DNA from: a virus
Virus record (IMG/VR): IMGVR_UViG_3300046167_000022
Coordinates: 1 to 32,814 of that record
Length of the DNA stretch: 32,814 nt
Reading direction: 5' to 3' (one strand)
Shown here: positions 24,316 to 31,975 of the stretch, piece by piece
Layout: every line of letters begins with the position of its first letter
How positions within the stretch are numbered: the first letter of the stretch is position 1
Program-made: the position numbers and the translations under genes
Notes under the pieces: model-generated
Told to the model about the DNA's origin: nothing
The model's input: only the letters and a program-made list of their open reading frames with translations
The model's database searches: none

Positions 24316-25281
24316 TTACTTAGGAACAACCAAAGTCAAACCTGACTCAGGACGCAGTACAGCAACGCCATACAGAGTGTCTGAGGTGAACAGGTTAGCA
24401 AGGAACTCTTGCTTGTACTGAGTCTGAGAGCGAACGCCCAGTTGCTCAGCCATTACAATTGCATCTTTCTGGATCAACAGAGCGCCCAGAGAATCTACAG
24501 AAGAAGCAGAGTTATCGCCAGCAGCTTCAACAACAGGGCAGTTGGTGCTAACAAATACGTCAATGCCGTACAGTTGACCAATCTGACCATTGGTGACTTG
24601 ACCGTTGTTTACGAAGTCAGAGCTTACGTAACGATCAATACCCATGATAGTGTTGCGAACTGAAGGAGGAATGATGAAGCAACGGTTTTCCATTGGTACA
24701 TCTTGATCGTCCAGCTTCTGGATAATGCCACGGAAACCAGCGTCGGTAAATACGTCAGCAGGAACAACCGTGTCAGCCGTGTAAGTAGACAAGCCATTAG
24801 AGGCATCTACGAAGAACGTACCAGCATTGTTCAGGTAAGTTGTAGAAGAAGTACCTGAAGTACCAAGGCCAGTAGCCAGGCTGTGCAGGTCAGTGTCAAC
24901 TTGCTTCGCCAAAGCGTAGCCAGCATCTTCCGTGTAGAACTGACGCAGTGAGCTAAGAGCCTGTACGTCGGTAATGTCTTCAATCAAACGTGAGTATTCA
25001 AAGTGCTTGTTAATAGAAATTTGAACTTCACTTTCCGTAGCATTCTGAACCGTTACAGCAGTGTTCTCAGCTTTAGCGTGAGCGTCACCACGGACAGGCT
25101 TAGGCACATGGATCGTGTCACCTTTCTTACCAGCCATAGACATCTTCTTGACAAGGTTTGCCAAGACAAGGTTCTTTTGGTACGCAGCAATAATCTCGTC
25201 ACTCCAGATTTCTGGAATGAAAGTAGCTGCGCTAGTGTTGTCAACGAACCCGCCAGTTGCGGGATATGTGGAATCAGTCAT
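24316..25281 (-). CDS. Major capsid protein
   Basis: This 321-aa protein is the HK97-fold coat protein of the head. The N-terminal part (FIPEIWSDEIIAAYQKNLVL) and the following K-rich strand (KKGDTIHVPKPVRGDAHAKA) are typical of podoviral coat proteins. The sequence ISINKHFEYSRLIEDITDVQ matches the start of the long-helix region, and VAVLRPESGLTLVVPK the C-terminus. The gene has a strong AGGAG ribosome site and follows the scaffold gene directly. The terminator downstream fits a highly expressed gene. The codon choice is more GC-ending than in neighbouring genes, as often seen for coat proteins. Confidence 0.9.
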   Translation of the reverse strand: MTDSTYPATGGFVDNTSAATFIPEIWSDEIIAAYQKNLVLANLVKKMSMAGKKGDTIHVPKPVRGDAHAKAENTAVTVQNATESEVQISINKHFEYSRLIEDITDVQALSSLRQFYTEDAGYALAKQVDTDLHSLATGLGTSGTSSTTYLNNAGTFFVDASNGLSTYTADTVVPADVFTDAGFRGIIQKLDDQDVPMENRCFIIPPSVRNTIMGIDRYVSSDFVNNGQVTNGQIGQLYGIDVFVSTNCPVVEAAGDNSASSVDSLGALLIQKDAIVMAEQLGVRSQTQYKQEFLANLFTSDTLYGVAVLRPESGLTLVVPK

Positions 25282-25303
25282 AATAAATATCTCCTAAGAT
25301 ATA

Positions 25304-26095
25304 CTATCTGACCCGTTTCTCTGCATATGCCTTCATGATCTCTGGTTGTAGAGCAGCATAGCGATCAGGGTCGTTTCTCATAAGGTTAATAATGTCTGCG
25401 CGTCGGTAGATCTTCTTAGGTGCTGATTCAGTGCTGCCACTAGCATTGCCAGTAGAAGCTGCTTTAACTGCTTGCTTACGGGATTGCTCCTCTACAGCGG
25501 CAGTCTGCTGTACAATGTTCTGTCGCTCTTTCCACAAGCTAAATAGCTCATCAGCGGCTTCACTATCGTACTGCTGGTCTGCTGCTACAAACAGTCTAGT
25601 CCTAACATTGGATGCTTTAATCCACTCAGCAAAGTTAGCATCTTGCAAGATCTGATTCATATCAGGGTGCTTACGTTGTAGCTCTGATAGTGCAGTGCTT
25701 GCTTTGTACTGCTTTGTAAGTTCTTCAGCTTCCTTAATCTTAGGATGGTTCTGAATAGCCCTATCTACAGCCTTATCAGGGTCTGTAAACCAATCTACTT
25801 CTTCGTCTTGTTGGGGTGCTTCTTTAGTATCTTCTGTGAGTTGTGTCTGGATATACGTATCAACAACCTTACGTAGCTCACCTACTTCAGAACTCTGTCG
25901 GCCCAATAGCTTCTCAGCTTCTTGGTGCATCTGTACAAGTTCTTCAGCAGACTTACCTTTGTACTTGTCTGGGATCTCAGGTTCCTGGGGTTCAGGAGTT
26001 TCCTGTTGTTCCTCTACTTGTTCAAACATCGCTAGTTGTTGTTCGTTTTCTTCTTGGTTATCCTGCTGACGCTCAGGTTCAATAATCTTAGCCAT
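25304..26095 (-). CDS. Capsid scaffolding protein
   Basis: This 263-aa, Glu/Gln-rich, largely helical protein shapes the procapsid and leaves before maturation. The N-terminal 45 residues are almost only Gln, Glu and Pro. Residues ~50-85 form a helix (SAEELVQMHQEAEKLLGRQ). The C-terminus is basic and helical (KKIYRRADIINLMRNDPDR, KAYAEKRVR), as needed for binding the coat protein. Length, composition and place just before the coat gene match T7 gp9-type scaffolds. Spacing to the capsid start is 22 bases. Confidence 0.88.
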   Translation of the reverse strand: MAKIIEPERQQDNQEENEQQLAMFEQVEEQQETPEPQEPEIPDKYKGKSAEELVQMHQEAEKLLGRQSSEVGELRKVVDTYIQTQLTEDTKEAPQQDEEVDWFTDPDKAVDRAIQNHPKIKEAEELTKQYKASTALSELQRKHPDMNQILQDANFAEWIKASNVRTRLFVAADQQYDSEAADELFSLWKERQNIVQQTAAVEEQSRKQAVKAASTGNASGSTESAPKKIYRRADIINLMRNDPDRYAALQPEIMKAYAEKRVR

Positions 26096-26144
26096 TATTA
26101 ACTCCGTACCTTAGTATTGTGGAGATGTTTAGTATGAAGGTTCT

Positions 26145-26369
26145 CTAGGAGGTTTGCCTTCGTTCATGTGCCATGTGCTGCTCCCTACGTTTAACCCACC
26201 TATCATGTGCATCAGGGAAGTCTCCACTAATGCCTTCAAGGTTAGATCTCACTGGGGAGATAACACGTTTAGCGTCCAAGCCACAACTGCACCTAGAAGT
26301 TGTGACATCAGACTTAACTAAATCTTCAAACAGTTTGCCACAAGGACATCTGAAATCAAACAGCCTCAT
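26145..26369 (-). CDS. FmdB-like zinc-ribbon protein, 74 aa
   Basis: The N-terminus reads MRLFDFRCPCGKLFEDLV with C8/C10, and C27/C29 follow in RCSCGLDAKRV. This is the layout of FmdB-type small zinc ribbons, here with CxC rather than CxxC knuckles. The C-terminal half is charged (DAHDRWVKRREQHMAHERR). FmdB proteins are called regulatory, but their role is poorly known. Many podoviruses carry one near the capsid genes. The gene overlaps the preceding gene by 14 bases. A 49-base untranslated gap separates it from the scaffold gene. Confidence 0.75.
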   Translation of the reverse strand: MRLFDFRCPCGKLFEDLVKSDVTTSRCSCGLDAKRVISPVRSNLEGISGDFPDAHDRWVKRREQHMAHERRQTS

Positions 26370-26610
26370 CTACAGACTCTTCTGATTCTGCTTGTTCGTG
26401 AGCGTTATCAATCTGTGTTTCAAGATTTAATATGGTTGCTAGGATAGCTAACTGACCTTTGCGAAAGTTCAAGTTATCATTATCCGTAGTCATTTCTACT
26501 GAGTTGATCTGTCCAACATTACCTTGTAGGTCAGAGATTAGCTGCTTCCAGCCTTCTGATCTAAACATAGCAAAGTAGTTGTTGAAATATGTTTCTAACT
26601 CTTGAGTCAT
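26356..26610 (-). CDS. Small hypothetical protein, first gene after promoter P2
   Basis: This 84-aa protein starts at 26610, 51 bases after the -10 box of promoter P2, with AAAGGTAAAA before the ATG. It has helical segments (TYFNNYFAMFRSEGWKQLIS, FRKGQLAILATILNLETQI) and an acidic C-terminus (HEQAESEESVDEAV). Similar proteins are often seen beside capsid and portal genes of marine podoviruses. A head-completion or scaffold-helper role is possible, but no family is named here. Confidence 0.65.
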   Translation of the reverse strand: MTQELETYFNNYFAMFRSEGWKQLISDLQGNVGQINSVEMTTDNDNLNFRKGQLAILATILNLETQIDNAHEQAESEESVDEAV

Positions 26611-26660
26611 CGTATTTTACCTTTGTTAAAGAATACTGGATGTACGTAAAGTACCTATAT

Positions 26661-26689
26661 ATTATATCATACTTTTTCGTGTTTGTCAA
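26661..26689 (-). promoter_or_regulatory. Late promoter P2, perfect sigma70 consensus
   Basis: Reading on the - strand: TTGACA (26689-26684), a 17-base spacer, then TATAAT (26666-26661), with an extended -10 TG (GTATGATATAAT). It faces the genes at 26610, 26369, 26095 and 25281 (capsid block). It differs from P1 (32404-32432) at only 3 of 29 bases, all in the spacer. This indicates use of the host housekeeping RNA polymerase. Confidence 0.92.
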
Positions 26690-26692
26690 GTG

Positions 26693-27142
26693 TTATTTTG
26701 TTAAATATGAAATTAAAAGTGCTAGGCACATAGGTACTAGAAATATCAATACACCTATAACAGCACCTATTTCTCTAACGTCCTTCCAAAATTTCTTCTT
26801 AGCTGCTATTGCTTTAGCTAACTCTACTTGTTTAGCTTTTCTAGCCGCAGCCATAGAAGCCATAGCTTCTTGGTAAAGTTGTCCGTTACCACTGACTGTA
26901 AAGAGATCTTTAATCTCTTGCATAGTCTCTTGTATTTGTTTTTTAGCTAGTGCAGCTTTAACAGCATCTGCTTCAGATAGCTTGCCTTCATTCTGCGCTC
27001 TAGCTAACTCTACCTCTGCGCCTCCAAGAGTAGATAAGAAAGCAGAGATACTTGAGATGTCATTGGTAGTCTCAGCTACACGCTTAATAGCAGACGTAGC
27101 AGCATTGACACCAGCAACAATTGCACTTATCTCTGCTATCAT
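26693..27142 (-). CDS. Helical protein with C-terminal membrane helix, 149 aa
   Basis: Residues 1-115 are Ala/Glu/Lys-rich helix (VELARAQNEGKLSEADAVKA, KQIQETMQEIKDL), probably coiled coil. Residues ~125-146 form one transmembrane segment (IGAVIGVLIFLVPMCLALLI) ending in SYLTK. It has no signal peptide. It might be a virion membrane-interacting protein or a lysis accessory. It lies between the small basic genes and promoter P2, and its stop is only four bases from the -35 box of P2. No named family is recognised. Confidence 0.65.
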   Translation of the reverse strand: MIAEISAIVAGVNAATSAIKRVAETTNDISSISAFLSTLGGAEVELARAQNEGKLSEADAVKAALAKKQIQETMQEIKDLFTVSGNGQLYQEAMASMAAARKAKQVELAKAIAAKKKFWKDVREIGAVIGVLIFLVPMCLALLISYLTK

Positions 27143-27144
27143 TA

Positions 27145-27246
27145 TTACTTCTTCTTTTTCTTGTTAGCCATACGTTTTTTAGCTTTATTTGCCGCTGCTT
27201 TACCTTTAGGGGTATAGCTGTACTTCTTTCCGCCTACCATTGGCAT
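27145..27246 (-). CDS. Tiny Lys-rich protein, 33 aa
   Basis: The reading frame from the ATG at 27246 to TAA (27147-27145) encodes MPMVGGKKYSYTPKG followed by an Ala/Lys-rich tail ending in five Lys residues. AAGGAG precedes the ATG at the right distance. Proteins with this MPMVGGKKY start occur next to portal genes in many environmental podoviruses, which supports it as real. It is extremely basic, so binding to DNA is likely. Its function is unknown. Confidence 0.7.
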   Translation of the reverse strand: MPMVGGKKYSYTPKGKAAANKAKKRMANKKKKK

Positions 27247-27259
27247 AGTATTCTCCTTA

Positions 27260-27544
27260 CTACCACTTAGATTTATTAGCCCAATATGCCGCAGACATCT
27301 TGCCCTTGGCTATATTCTTTGCGTGTCTTGCTTTGAAAGACTTACGCCTTGCTTTTTCAGAAGCTGTCTTAGGGTTTTTCCCTGCGCCACTGACTCCTTG
27401 CTGACCATACCTGATGGTCTTAACTTTATCACCTTCCTTAGCTACCACCACATGAGATTTAGTAGGGTGGTTTGGTGTACGCTTTGGTTTGTTGTAACCG
27501 CTAACTCCAGCACGTTGGAGACGTGAATCTTTTTCTTTCGCCAT
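27260..27544 (-). CDS. DUF6321-like basic protein, 94 aa
   Basis: The signature is strong: KTIRYGQQGVSGAGKNP, then KARRKSFKARHAKNIAKGK and a closing SAAYWANKSKW. This matches the DUF6321 type of small basic phage proteins. The N-terminus (RLQRAGVSGYNKPKRTPNHP) resembles a module found in the same family. Its molecular role is not known to me; very basic charge and late-operon position suggest a packaged or DNA-contacting protein. It shares one base with the preceding gene (TAATG) and has its own start. Confidence 0.78.
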   Translation of the reverse strand: MAKEKDSRLQRAGVSGYNKPKRTPNHPTKSHVVVAKEGDKVKTIRYGQQGVSGAGKNPKTASEKARRKSFKARHAKNIAKGKMSAAYWANKSKW

Positions 27545-27699
27545 TACGCAGCCTTTTGTGTTTGCTTTGTAGTTTTTCTAGGTGATGCTGTATTTTTAGC
27601 ATTTAGTGCCTCTAACTCTTTAATCTTAGCCTCTAGTTCATCAAACTTCTTGTTGACTTGATCTACTATCTGAGTTAGTTCTGTACGTGTTACGACCAT
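27544..27699 (-). CDS. Small coiled-coil protein, 51 aa
   Basis: The frame runs from ATG (27699) to TAA (27546-27544) and is supported by AGGA seven bases upstream and the 1-base coupling with the next gene. Residues 7-34 form a clear heptad coiled coil (LTQIVDQVNKKFDELEAKIK, ELEALNAK). The tail is basic (RKTTKQTQKAA). It lies four bases after the portal gene. It may oligomerise and bind nucleic acid or a head protein, but no family is recognised. Confidence 0.65.
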   Translation of the reverse strand: MVVTRTELTQIVDQVNKKFDELEAKIKELEALNAKNTASPRKTTKQTQKAA

Positions 27700-27703
27700 C
27701 AAG

Positions 27704-29728
27704 TTATCCTTGTTGTAATTGAAGGGGTTGCATGGGTTGCACTGGTTGCGGTGCTTGTTGTTGAGGTTGATTCTTTAGGTCAATCTCTTTTTCTTTCAAG
27801 AATGTCTGAGCAATCTTCATACGACGCTCAAACTCCTTGTCCTCTTGGTCGCCTGCCTTCAGGTTAGCTGTGACTGCCTTAATCTGATCAATCTGTAGCT
27901 CCTGTGGTGCAAGCTGTGTCTCTACAGCAATCTTCTGCGCTCTAGCACTAGACTCCTGTGCCTGACCGTTTAGAGCCGCTGTCTGTGACTGCTGGAAGGC
28001 CATCTGTGCCTGTGCAGCCGCTTGTTGCATCTGTTGTTGCTCAGGTGTAGGTTGTGATGCCTGCTCTGCTTGAGCCAACTTAGCCATTAGTTCTTCACGG
28101 TTAGACAGGTTCATGTTGTCAATAATTGACTGAATCAACGTGTTGTACAGTGGAGACTCTTGAGACATTGTTTGCAGTAACTGTACAAGTTGTGTTACTT
28201 CGTACTCACGAGCAATGATGCCTAGAGTAGACGTAGTGTTAAACTTGTAGTCCTTGACAGGATAGTTCTCTGGGTCAAACTGCATGTAACGACAAGCAGC
28301 CATCTTAACAAAAGGAATCAAGAAGGACTGTTGGAAGTTAATCAAGGTACGCTTGTGACGCTTGATGATTGCACCTAACGACATACTGATACCAGCAGCC
28401 GTAGCGTCACCGTTAATACTGCCAGGAATACCAGCAGAGTCAATAGCACCTGTAGACATCTGAACCATCTTCTGTAGTTCTGCTGCCTGTGCAAATGTAA
28501 TCTGACTAACCTGACCAAAGTTGAATGGGTTGATAACAGACTTAGGGTCGCCGTTAGTTAACAAGATCTTACCTGGGCGTACTTCTGGACGAGAGCCTCT
28601 AGGAAGGCGTGTAGCGTCCATAGCCATCATTGGATGCACAGTTAGTGCTAGAGCATCAATACGTGCCCGAAGCTCTGTGTCAAGCGCCTTCTGGCTGTTG
28701 TAACCCTTCTCACACACACCACGTCCCCAGAACCTACCGGGAACTACATCCCAAGGAAATGCTACTACAGGACGATCCTGCATCATGTATGGGTTAGCTT
28801 CTGCTTTTAGTAGGATGCCTCCATTAGCCACAACCACAATAGCTTCGACGTAATAGCTGGCATCTTCATCGTTCTCTGGTTCCTCTAGTTCAATATCAGC
28901 AATGTCTTCATCGTCGTCAAGCAGTGCTTCTTTCTCACCAATCTCTAGCAAGTAACGAGGCACAAGTCCATAGTATTTCGTTAGGCGTACTTTGTCCTCG
29001 TCGTAGCTTGTTAGGTCTTGATCTGGCTCTAGGTCATAGTCACTAGCCGCCTGACCTACGTACACGCTCCTGTAGACACCTTCTTCCTGTAGCTGTTGTA
29101 CTTTGTGTCGTGGCACAAACTCATCCACAGCAACGCCTATAGCGTCCTGTATGGAGGTAGCTACTGGGTCAATCAAGAAGTTCTGTGGCAGTACAGGGCG
29201 TAGCTTAACTACTGTACGGTCTGTGACGTTAACACCTACTGCTTGTAACTGTCCGTCCATAATAGGCTGTGTAGCAGGAGCCATCTCTTTGACTTCCTCT
29301 AGCACTACTTCAGCTACACCAGTACCAAATACAGCACTGTTGATAAGACACTCACCTACTTGCTTGCGTATTTGAGTCTTCTCAAAGTCCTCATGCAGTT
29401 TAGTGCGTAGATACACAACGTCCTGAGACTCTGCATCACCCATATCGTCGGTAATATCAAAATACTTACCACGACCGAAGGTTGCTTCCTCAATCTCTGC
29501 TACACTAGACTCTACAGCCTGCTGTAATGCAGGTGAAATGATACGTGAACGCTCACTTTTGCGCTCCATATCCTCTGCTGCCCAGATTCCACGCCACAAA
29601 CGGTAGAATTCTTCAAATCTTTCCGCATAATTGGACTCATAGTGGTCTCGCCACGAGTCACACTTAGCCATTACCCAGTTTTCTAGGTGTTCGTCGCTAG
29701 ACAGAACGTCATTGTCACCGTAATCCAT
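27704..29728 (-). CDS. Portal protein
   Basis: This 674-aa protein forms the dodecameric vertex through which DNA enters and leaves the head. The N-terminus (WVMAKCDSWRDHYESNYAER, FYRLWRGIWA) and the following RSRIISPALQQAVESSVAEI are typical of podoviral portals. The wing/stem region includes PRGSRPEVRPGKILLTNG and GDATAAGISMSLGAIIKRHK. The C-terminal 130 residues are Gln/Ala-rich helix (QQQMQQAAAQAQMAFQQSQ) forming a barrel. Its length fits podoviral portals without fusion. It is preceded by two small basic genes and terminase, the usual order. Confidence 0.9.
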   Translation of the reverse strand: MDYGDNDVLSSDEHLENWVMAKCDSWRDHYESNYAERFEEFYRLWRGIWAAEDMERKSERSRIISPALQQAVESSVAEIEEATFGRGKYFDITDDMGDAESQDVVYLRTKLHEDFEKTQIRKQVGECLINSAVFGTGVAEVVLEEVKEMAPATQPIMDGQLQAVGVNVTDRTVVKLRPVLPQNFLIDPVATSIQDAIGVAVDEFVPRHKVQQLQEEGVYRSVYVGQAASDYDLEPDQDLTSYDEDKVRLTKYYGLVPRYLLEIGEKEALLDDDEDIADIELEEPENDEDASYYVEAIVVVANGGILLKAEANPYMMQDRPVVAFPWDVVPGRFWGRGVCEKGYNSQKALDTELRARIDALALTVHPMMAMDATRLPRGSRPEVRPGKILLTNGDPKSVINPFNFGQVSQITFAQAAELQKMVQMSTGAIDSAGIPGSINGDATAAGISMSLGAIIKRHKRTLINFQQSFLIPFVKMAACRYMQFDPENYPVKDYKFNTTSTLGIIAREYEVTQLVQLLQTMSQESPLYNTLIQSIIDNMNLSNREELMAKLAQAEQASQPTPEQQQMQQAAAQAQMAFQQSQTAALNGQAQESSARAQKIAVETQLAPQELQIDQIKAVTANLKAGDQEDKEFERRMKIAQTFLKEKEIDLKNQPQQQAPQPVQPMQPLQLQQG

Positions 29729-29734
29729 ACTTTT

Positions 29735-29992
29735 TTACCTTGAACGTGAGCGTTTGGTTTTCTTTGCTATCTTTTTAGGCTGTGAAGAGTGTTGTTTACC
29801 AGCCTTAGTATCTTTTCTTTTCTTTCTAGTAGTGGCTGCGTACTCTTTTGCAGACAAAGACTTGATTGCTTTCTCTGGTAAGTAGCGTTCTCCAGTAGCT
29901 TTAGCTCCTTGAGTGCTAGGTTTGCCTGACTTTGTACGCCACTTCTGCTTAGTCCACTTCTTTAGTGACTTCTGTGACTTAGCTAGAGCCAT
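29735..29992 (-). CDS. Small very basic protein, 85 aa
   Basis: I place the start at the ATG at 29992, which shares a base with the preceding TAA; the longer frame would run inside that gene. The sequence is dominated by Lys, Arg, Ser and Thr (SQKSLKKWTKQKWRTKSGKP), with a conserved-looking middle (TGERYLPEKAIKSLSAKEY) and a KKTKRSRSR tail. Similar proteins are found near portals in many environmental phages. DNA binding or packaging is a reasonable inference. No catalytic motif is seen. Confidence 0.72.
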   Translation of the reverse strand: MALAKSQKSLKKWTKQKWRTKSGKPSTQGAKATGERYLPEKAIKSLSAKEYAATTRKKRKDTKAGKQHSSQPKKIAKKTKRSRSR

Positions 29993-30165
29993 TACTTGTA
30001 TCCTCCACCCTTGGCTTTGTATTCTTTTGCCAACATCTGTGCCTTTCGCGCTGACCATTGTCCAGCCTTGCCACCTTTTGTACCTGCTTTGATTTTATTG
30101 AATAGGTTTTTACGCATAGTGGGTTTGGTGTAGTTACCAGCAGCATTTACTTTTGACTTCGCCAT
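29992..30165 (-). CDS. Small basic protein with GQWSARKAQ signature, 57 aa
   Basis: The frame runs from the ATG at 30165, two bases from the terminase stop, to TAA at 29992. It reads MAKSKVNAAGNYTKPTMRK, a basic linker, then GGKAGQWSARKAQMLAKEY and a KGGGYK end. The GQWSARKAQ-GGGYK pattern resembles DUF5872-type small proteins seen in phages and bacteria. It is strongly basic with conserved Gly and Trp, suggesting nucleic-acid binding. The position between terminase and portal implies a head or packaging link, by context only. Confidence 0.75.
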   Translation of the reverse strand: MAKSKVNAAGNYTKPTMRKNLFNKIKAGTKGGKAGQWSARKAQMLAKEYKAKGGGYK

Positions 30166-30166
30166 A

Positions 30167-31417
30167 TTAATATCCTGTTACTGCGTCTAAGACCTCGAGA
30201 TCATCAATCTCAAAGTCATAATTGTAGGCTACCTTAGCCAGTTGGTCTGTGTACGCAAAGGCATCCACAAGGTCATCATGTGTTAACGGGTCAGGGAACT
30301 GGAATAACTGATCCATGAATCTACTATTCCACTCACCTTGCCCTAGAGTAATCTGACCATTCTCAAATCTACCCTGTAGCGCCCACATGATTCTGTCTGT
30401 TTTCTTTCTGTTGCCGTGTGTTAGTTCCTCTACAACAAAGAATCTCCCCTGTTGCTTCATCAAGTCCATTAAGGGTGACATCACAGCTTGCTTAGAGATA
30501 CCACGCTCAATACCTACACTGATAGGTCTGTAGTCTCTAACAGCCTCAAAGATCTTCCTAGCTGTCTCCGCTAAGTCCCACCTACCGTATATGATGTTTT
30601 CTAGGTGCCAGCCATTCTCATTTACTTTAACAACAGCAATAGCTGATTCATCCAGCTTAGAGTTTTTAGTTCTCTTCTTACTTACGTCCTCAAAGCCAGC
30701 TAAGTCAATGCTTATGTAGTAGTCACCTATCTCTGGTGCTTCACCAAACTTAACCCACTCCTCCTTGAACATCTCTGAGCCTCTAGCTTCAAATGATGCC
30801 ATGAACTCTTGACGGAATGCGTAGGATGACATAGACTTCTTAGCTAGGTCAATCTCGTCTGGGTCTAACAACTCATTGTCATAACTTGTAAAGTGCCATG
30901 CAGTATAGGACTCATCGTCCTCTAGCTCTGCGTACTTGTACAGGTCATAGAAGTGATTACGCCCCATAGGTGTACCAATGAACAATGCAGCACCCTTCTG
31001 GTCAGCCAAGGCAGGTCTAAGGATCTGCTCAAAGACCTCTGGCTTCATGTCAGCGTACTCGTCCATCACTAGGAACTTTAGTGACACACCACGCATAGTC
31101 TCTGGTCTGTCAGCACCCTTGAGGCTGATCGTTGCACCGTTGACCAGTTTAATCTGTAGGTTGTTTATGTGTGCGTTAGATACAACAGGGTGCGCCAGCT
31201 CCAATAGTGTTTGCCACATGATGTCTCTGGCCTGTCCTTGTGTTGGAGCTACATAGAACACATGGCCTCTGTCTGCCTGTAGAGCATTAACAATCAACAT
31301 CCAAGCAGCTAGTCTTGACTTACCTGTACGTCTACCAGCAGCTACAATCTTAAATCTAGTAGGGTCTTCCCATACTTGTTGCTGCCAATCCAGTAGTTGT
31401 ATGTTAAGATCAGTCAT
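30167..31417 (-). CDS. terL: Terminase large subunit
   Basis: This 416-aa motor-nuclease packages DNA into the head. The ATPase has Walker A AAGRRTGKSR (about residues 26-35), Walker B FLVMDEYADM and coupling motif GTPMGR. The nuclease domain has SIDLAGFED (first acidic residue), ERG in the middle and DDLVDAFAY at the end, forming the RNase H-like metal site. I chose the ATG at 31417, which overlaps the upstream gene in ATGACTGA; an ATG at 31435 would add six residues. Neither start has a strong ribosome site, so translation is probably coupled to the 58-aa gene. Confidence 0.95.
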   Translation of the reverse strand: MTDLNIQLLDWQQQVWEDPTRFKIVAAGRRTGKSRLAAWMLIVNALQADRGHVFYVAPTQGQARDIMWQTLLELAHPVVSNAHINNLQIKLVNGATISLKGADRPETMRGVSLKFLVMDEYADMKPEVFEQILRPALADQKGAALFIGTPMGRNHFYDLYKYAELEDDESYTAWHFTSYDNELLDPDEIDLAKKSMSSYAFRQEFMASFEARGSEMFKEEWVKFGEAPEIGDYYISIDLAGFEDVSKKRTKNSKLDESAIAVVKVNENGWHLENIIYGRWDLAETARKIFEAVRDYRPISVGIERGISKQAVMSPLMDLMKQQGRFFVVEELTHGNRKKTDRIMWALQGRFENGQITLGQGEWNSRFMDQLFQFPDPLTHDDLVDAFAYTDQLAKVAYNYDFEIDDLEVLDAVTGY

Positions 31418-31586
31418 AGAAATACTTGACCACATAGATAGCTTCGCTATCGCGCAGCCTTGCTGCTAACTCATCCAAGTCTTTCTCTTCCTCACACTCA
31501 TACTCAACATCTAACTCAGGATCTCCATCCCAGTTTAGATCTTCTTGCTGTGCTAAGGTCTTCTTGTACTCTTTGTTAGTAAGCAC
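31410..31586 (-). CDS. 58-aa acidic protein with GTG start
   Basis: A GTG at 31586 preceded by GGAG with a 10-base gap opens a frame that ends at TGA (31412-31410) inside the terL start. The protein begins with a basic helix (LTNKEYKKTLAQQEDLNW) and continues with a strongly acidic stretch (ELDVEYECEEEKDLDEL). It ends in DSEAIYVVKYFYD. Its coupling to terL suggests a small packaging helper, but no family is recognised. Its C-terminal codons run through the palindrome at 31437-31451, so that hairpin is translated. Confidence 0.6.
   Translation of the reverse strand: MLTNKEYKKTLAQQEDLNWDGDPELDVEYECEEEKDLDELAARLRDSEAIYVVKYFYD
31437..31451. repeat. Palindrome GATAGC-TTC-GCTATC
   Basis: Six-base arms surround a 3-base loop, followed on + by CGCGC. 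A close relative sits at 31592-31606. This copy lies inside the 3' part of the 58-aa gene. Confidence 0.8.
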
Positions 31587-31591
31587 TAACT

Positions 31592-31606
31592 AATAGCTCC
31601 GCTATT
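31592..31606. repeat. Palindrome AATAGC-TCC-GCTATT
   Basis: Six-base arms and a 3-base loop, followed by TCGCGC, nearly matching 31437-31451. This copy is intergenic, between the M15 gene and the 58-aa gene, and overlaps the latter's GGAG site, so it could modulate its translation. Confidence 0.8.
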
Positions 31607-31609
31607 CGC

Positions 31610-31622
31610 GCCACGTAGTGGC
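31610..31622. repeat. Palindrome GCCAC-GTA-GTGGC
   Basis: Five-base GC-rich arms around GTA. On the - strand it touches the last base of the M15 gene's stop codon. It is three bases from the preceding palindrome, so the two make adjacent hairpins in the late transcript. Confidence 0.75.
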
Positions 31623-31975
31623 TAGTTATACGTCCACATTACAGGTGTATCAGTAGCTCTAATGTCTACATGCACAAAACCTCCAGCAACACCAATACCA
31701 GTAAAGCCTAACTTAATAGCATTCTTTACTACAGTGTACCTTTGTAAACCTGAAGACACAGCTATGTCCGCTGCTATGCCTTGTGCATGTGTACCTGGTC
31801 GTTGTTTACCTAGCTCAATAGGATGGTCAGGTGATCTATAGCCACTTGTGATAACAAAAGGAAAACCACAGTGCTCTCTAAGTTCATCCAAGGCATATAT
31901 TAACTCATCCTCTATTTCATTCTCGCCTGTGGCTTGACAAGCAAACTCATCCCTACTGAAATACTTAAACGTCAT
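31622..31975 (-). CDS. M15-family peptidase, probable endolysin
   Basis: This 117-aa zinc peptidase probably cuts peptidoglycan crosslinks at lysis. It has the M15A layout: SGYRSPDHP (44-52), zinc ligands H63 and D70 in GTHAQGIAAD, and H102 with D104 in GFVHVDIR. The N-terminus (TFKYFSRDEFACQATGEN) matches the usual start of phage M15 enzymes. The ATG at 31975 has AAGGAG upstream and overlaps the small terminase stop by 11 bases; a longer frame upstream lies wholly in the terminase gene. It has no signal peptide, so it needs the holin. Its position between the terminase genes is unusual. Confidence 0.88.
   Translation of the reverse strand: MTFKYFSRDEFACQATGENEIEDELIYALDELREHCGFPFVITSGYRSPDHPIELGKQRPGTHAQGIAADIAVSSGLQRYTVVKNAIKLGFTGIGVAGGFVHVDIRATDTPVMWTYN

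Noticed and set aside
26131-26160. GAAGG/CCTTC inverted repeat between the zinc-ribbon and scaffold genes
   Set aside because: Five-base arms with a large loop and no T-run; more likely chance in a leader sequence.
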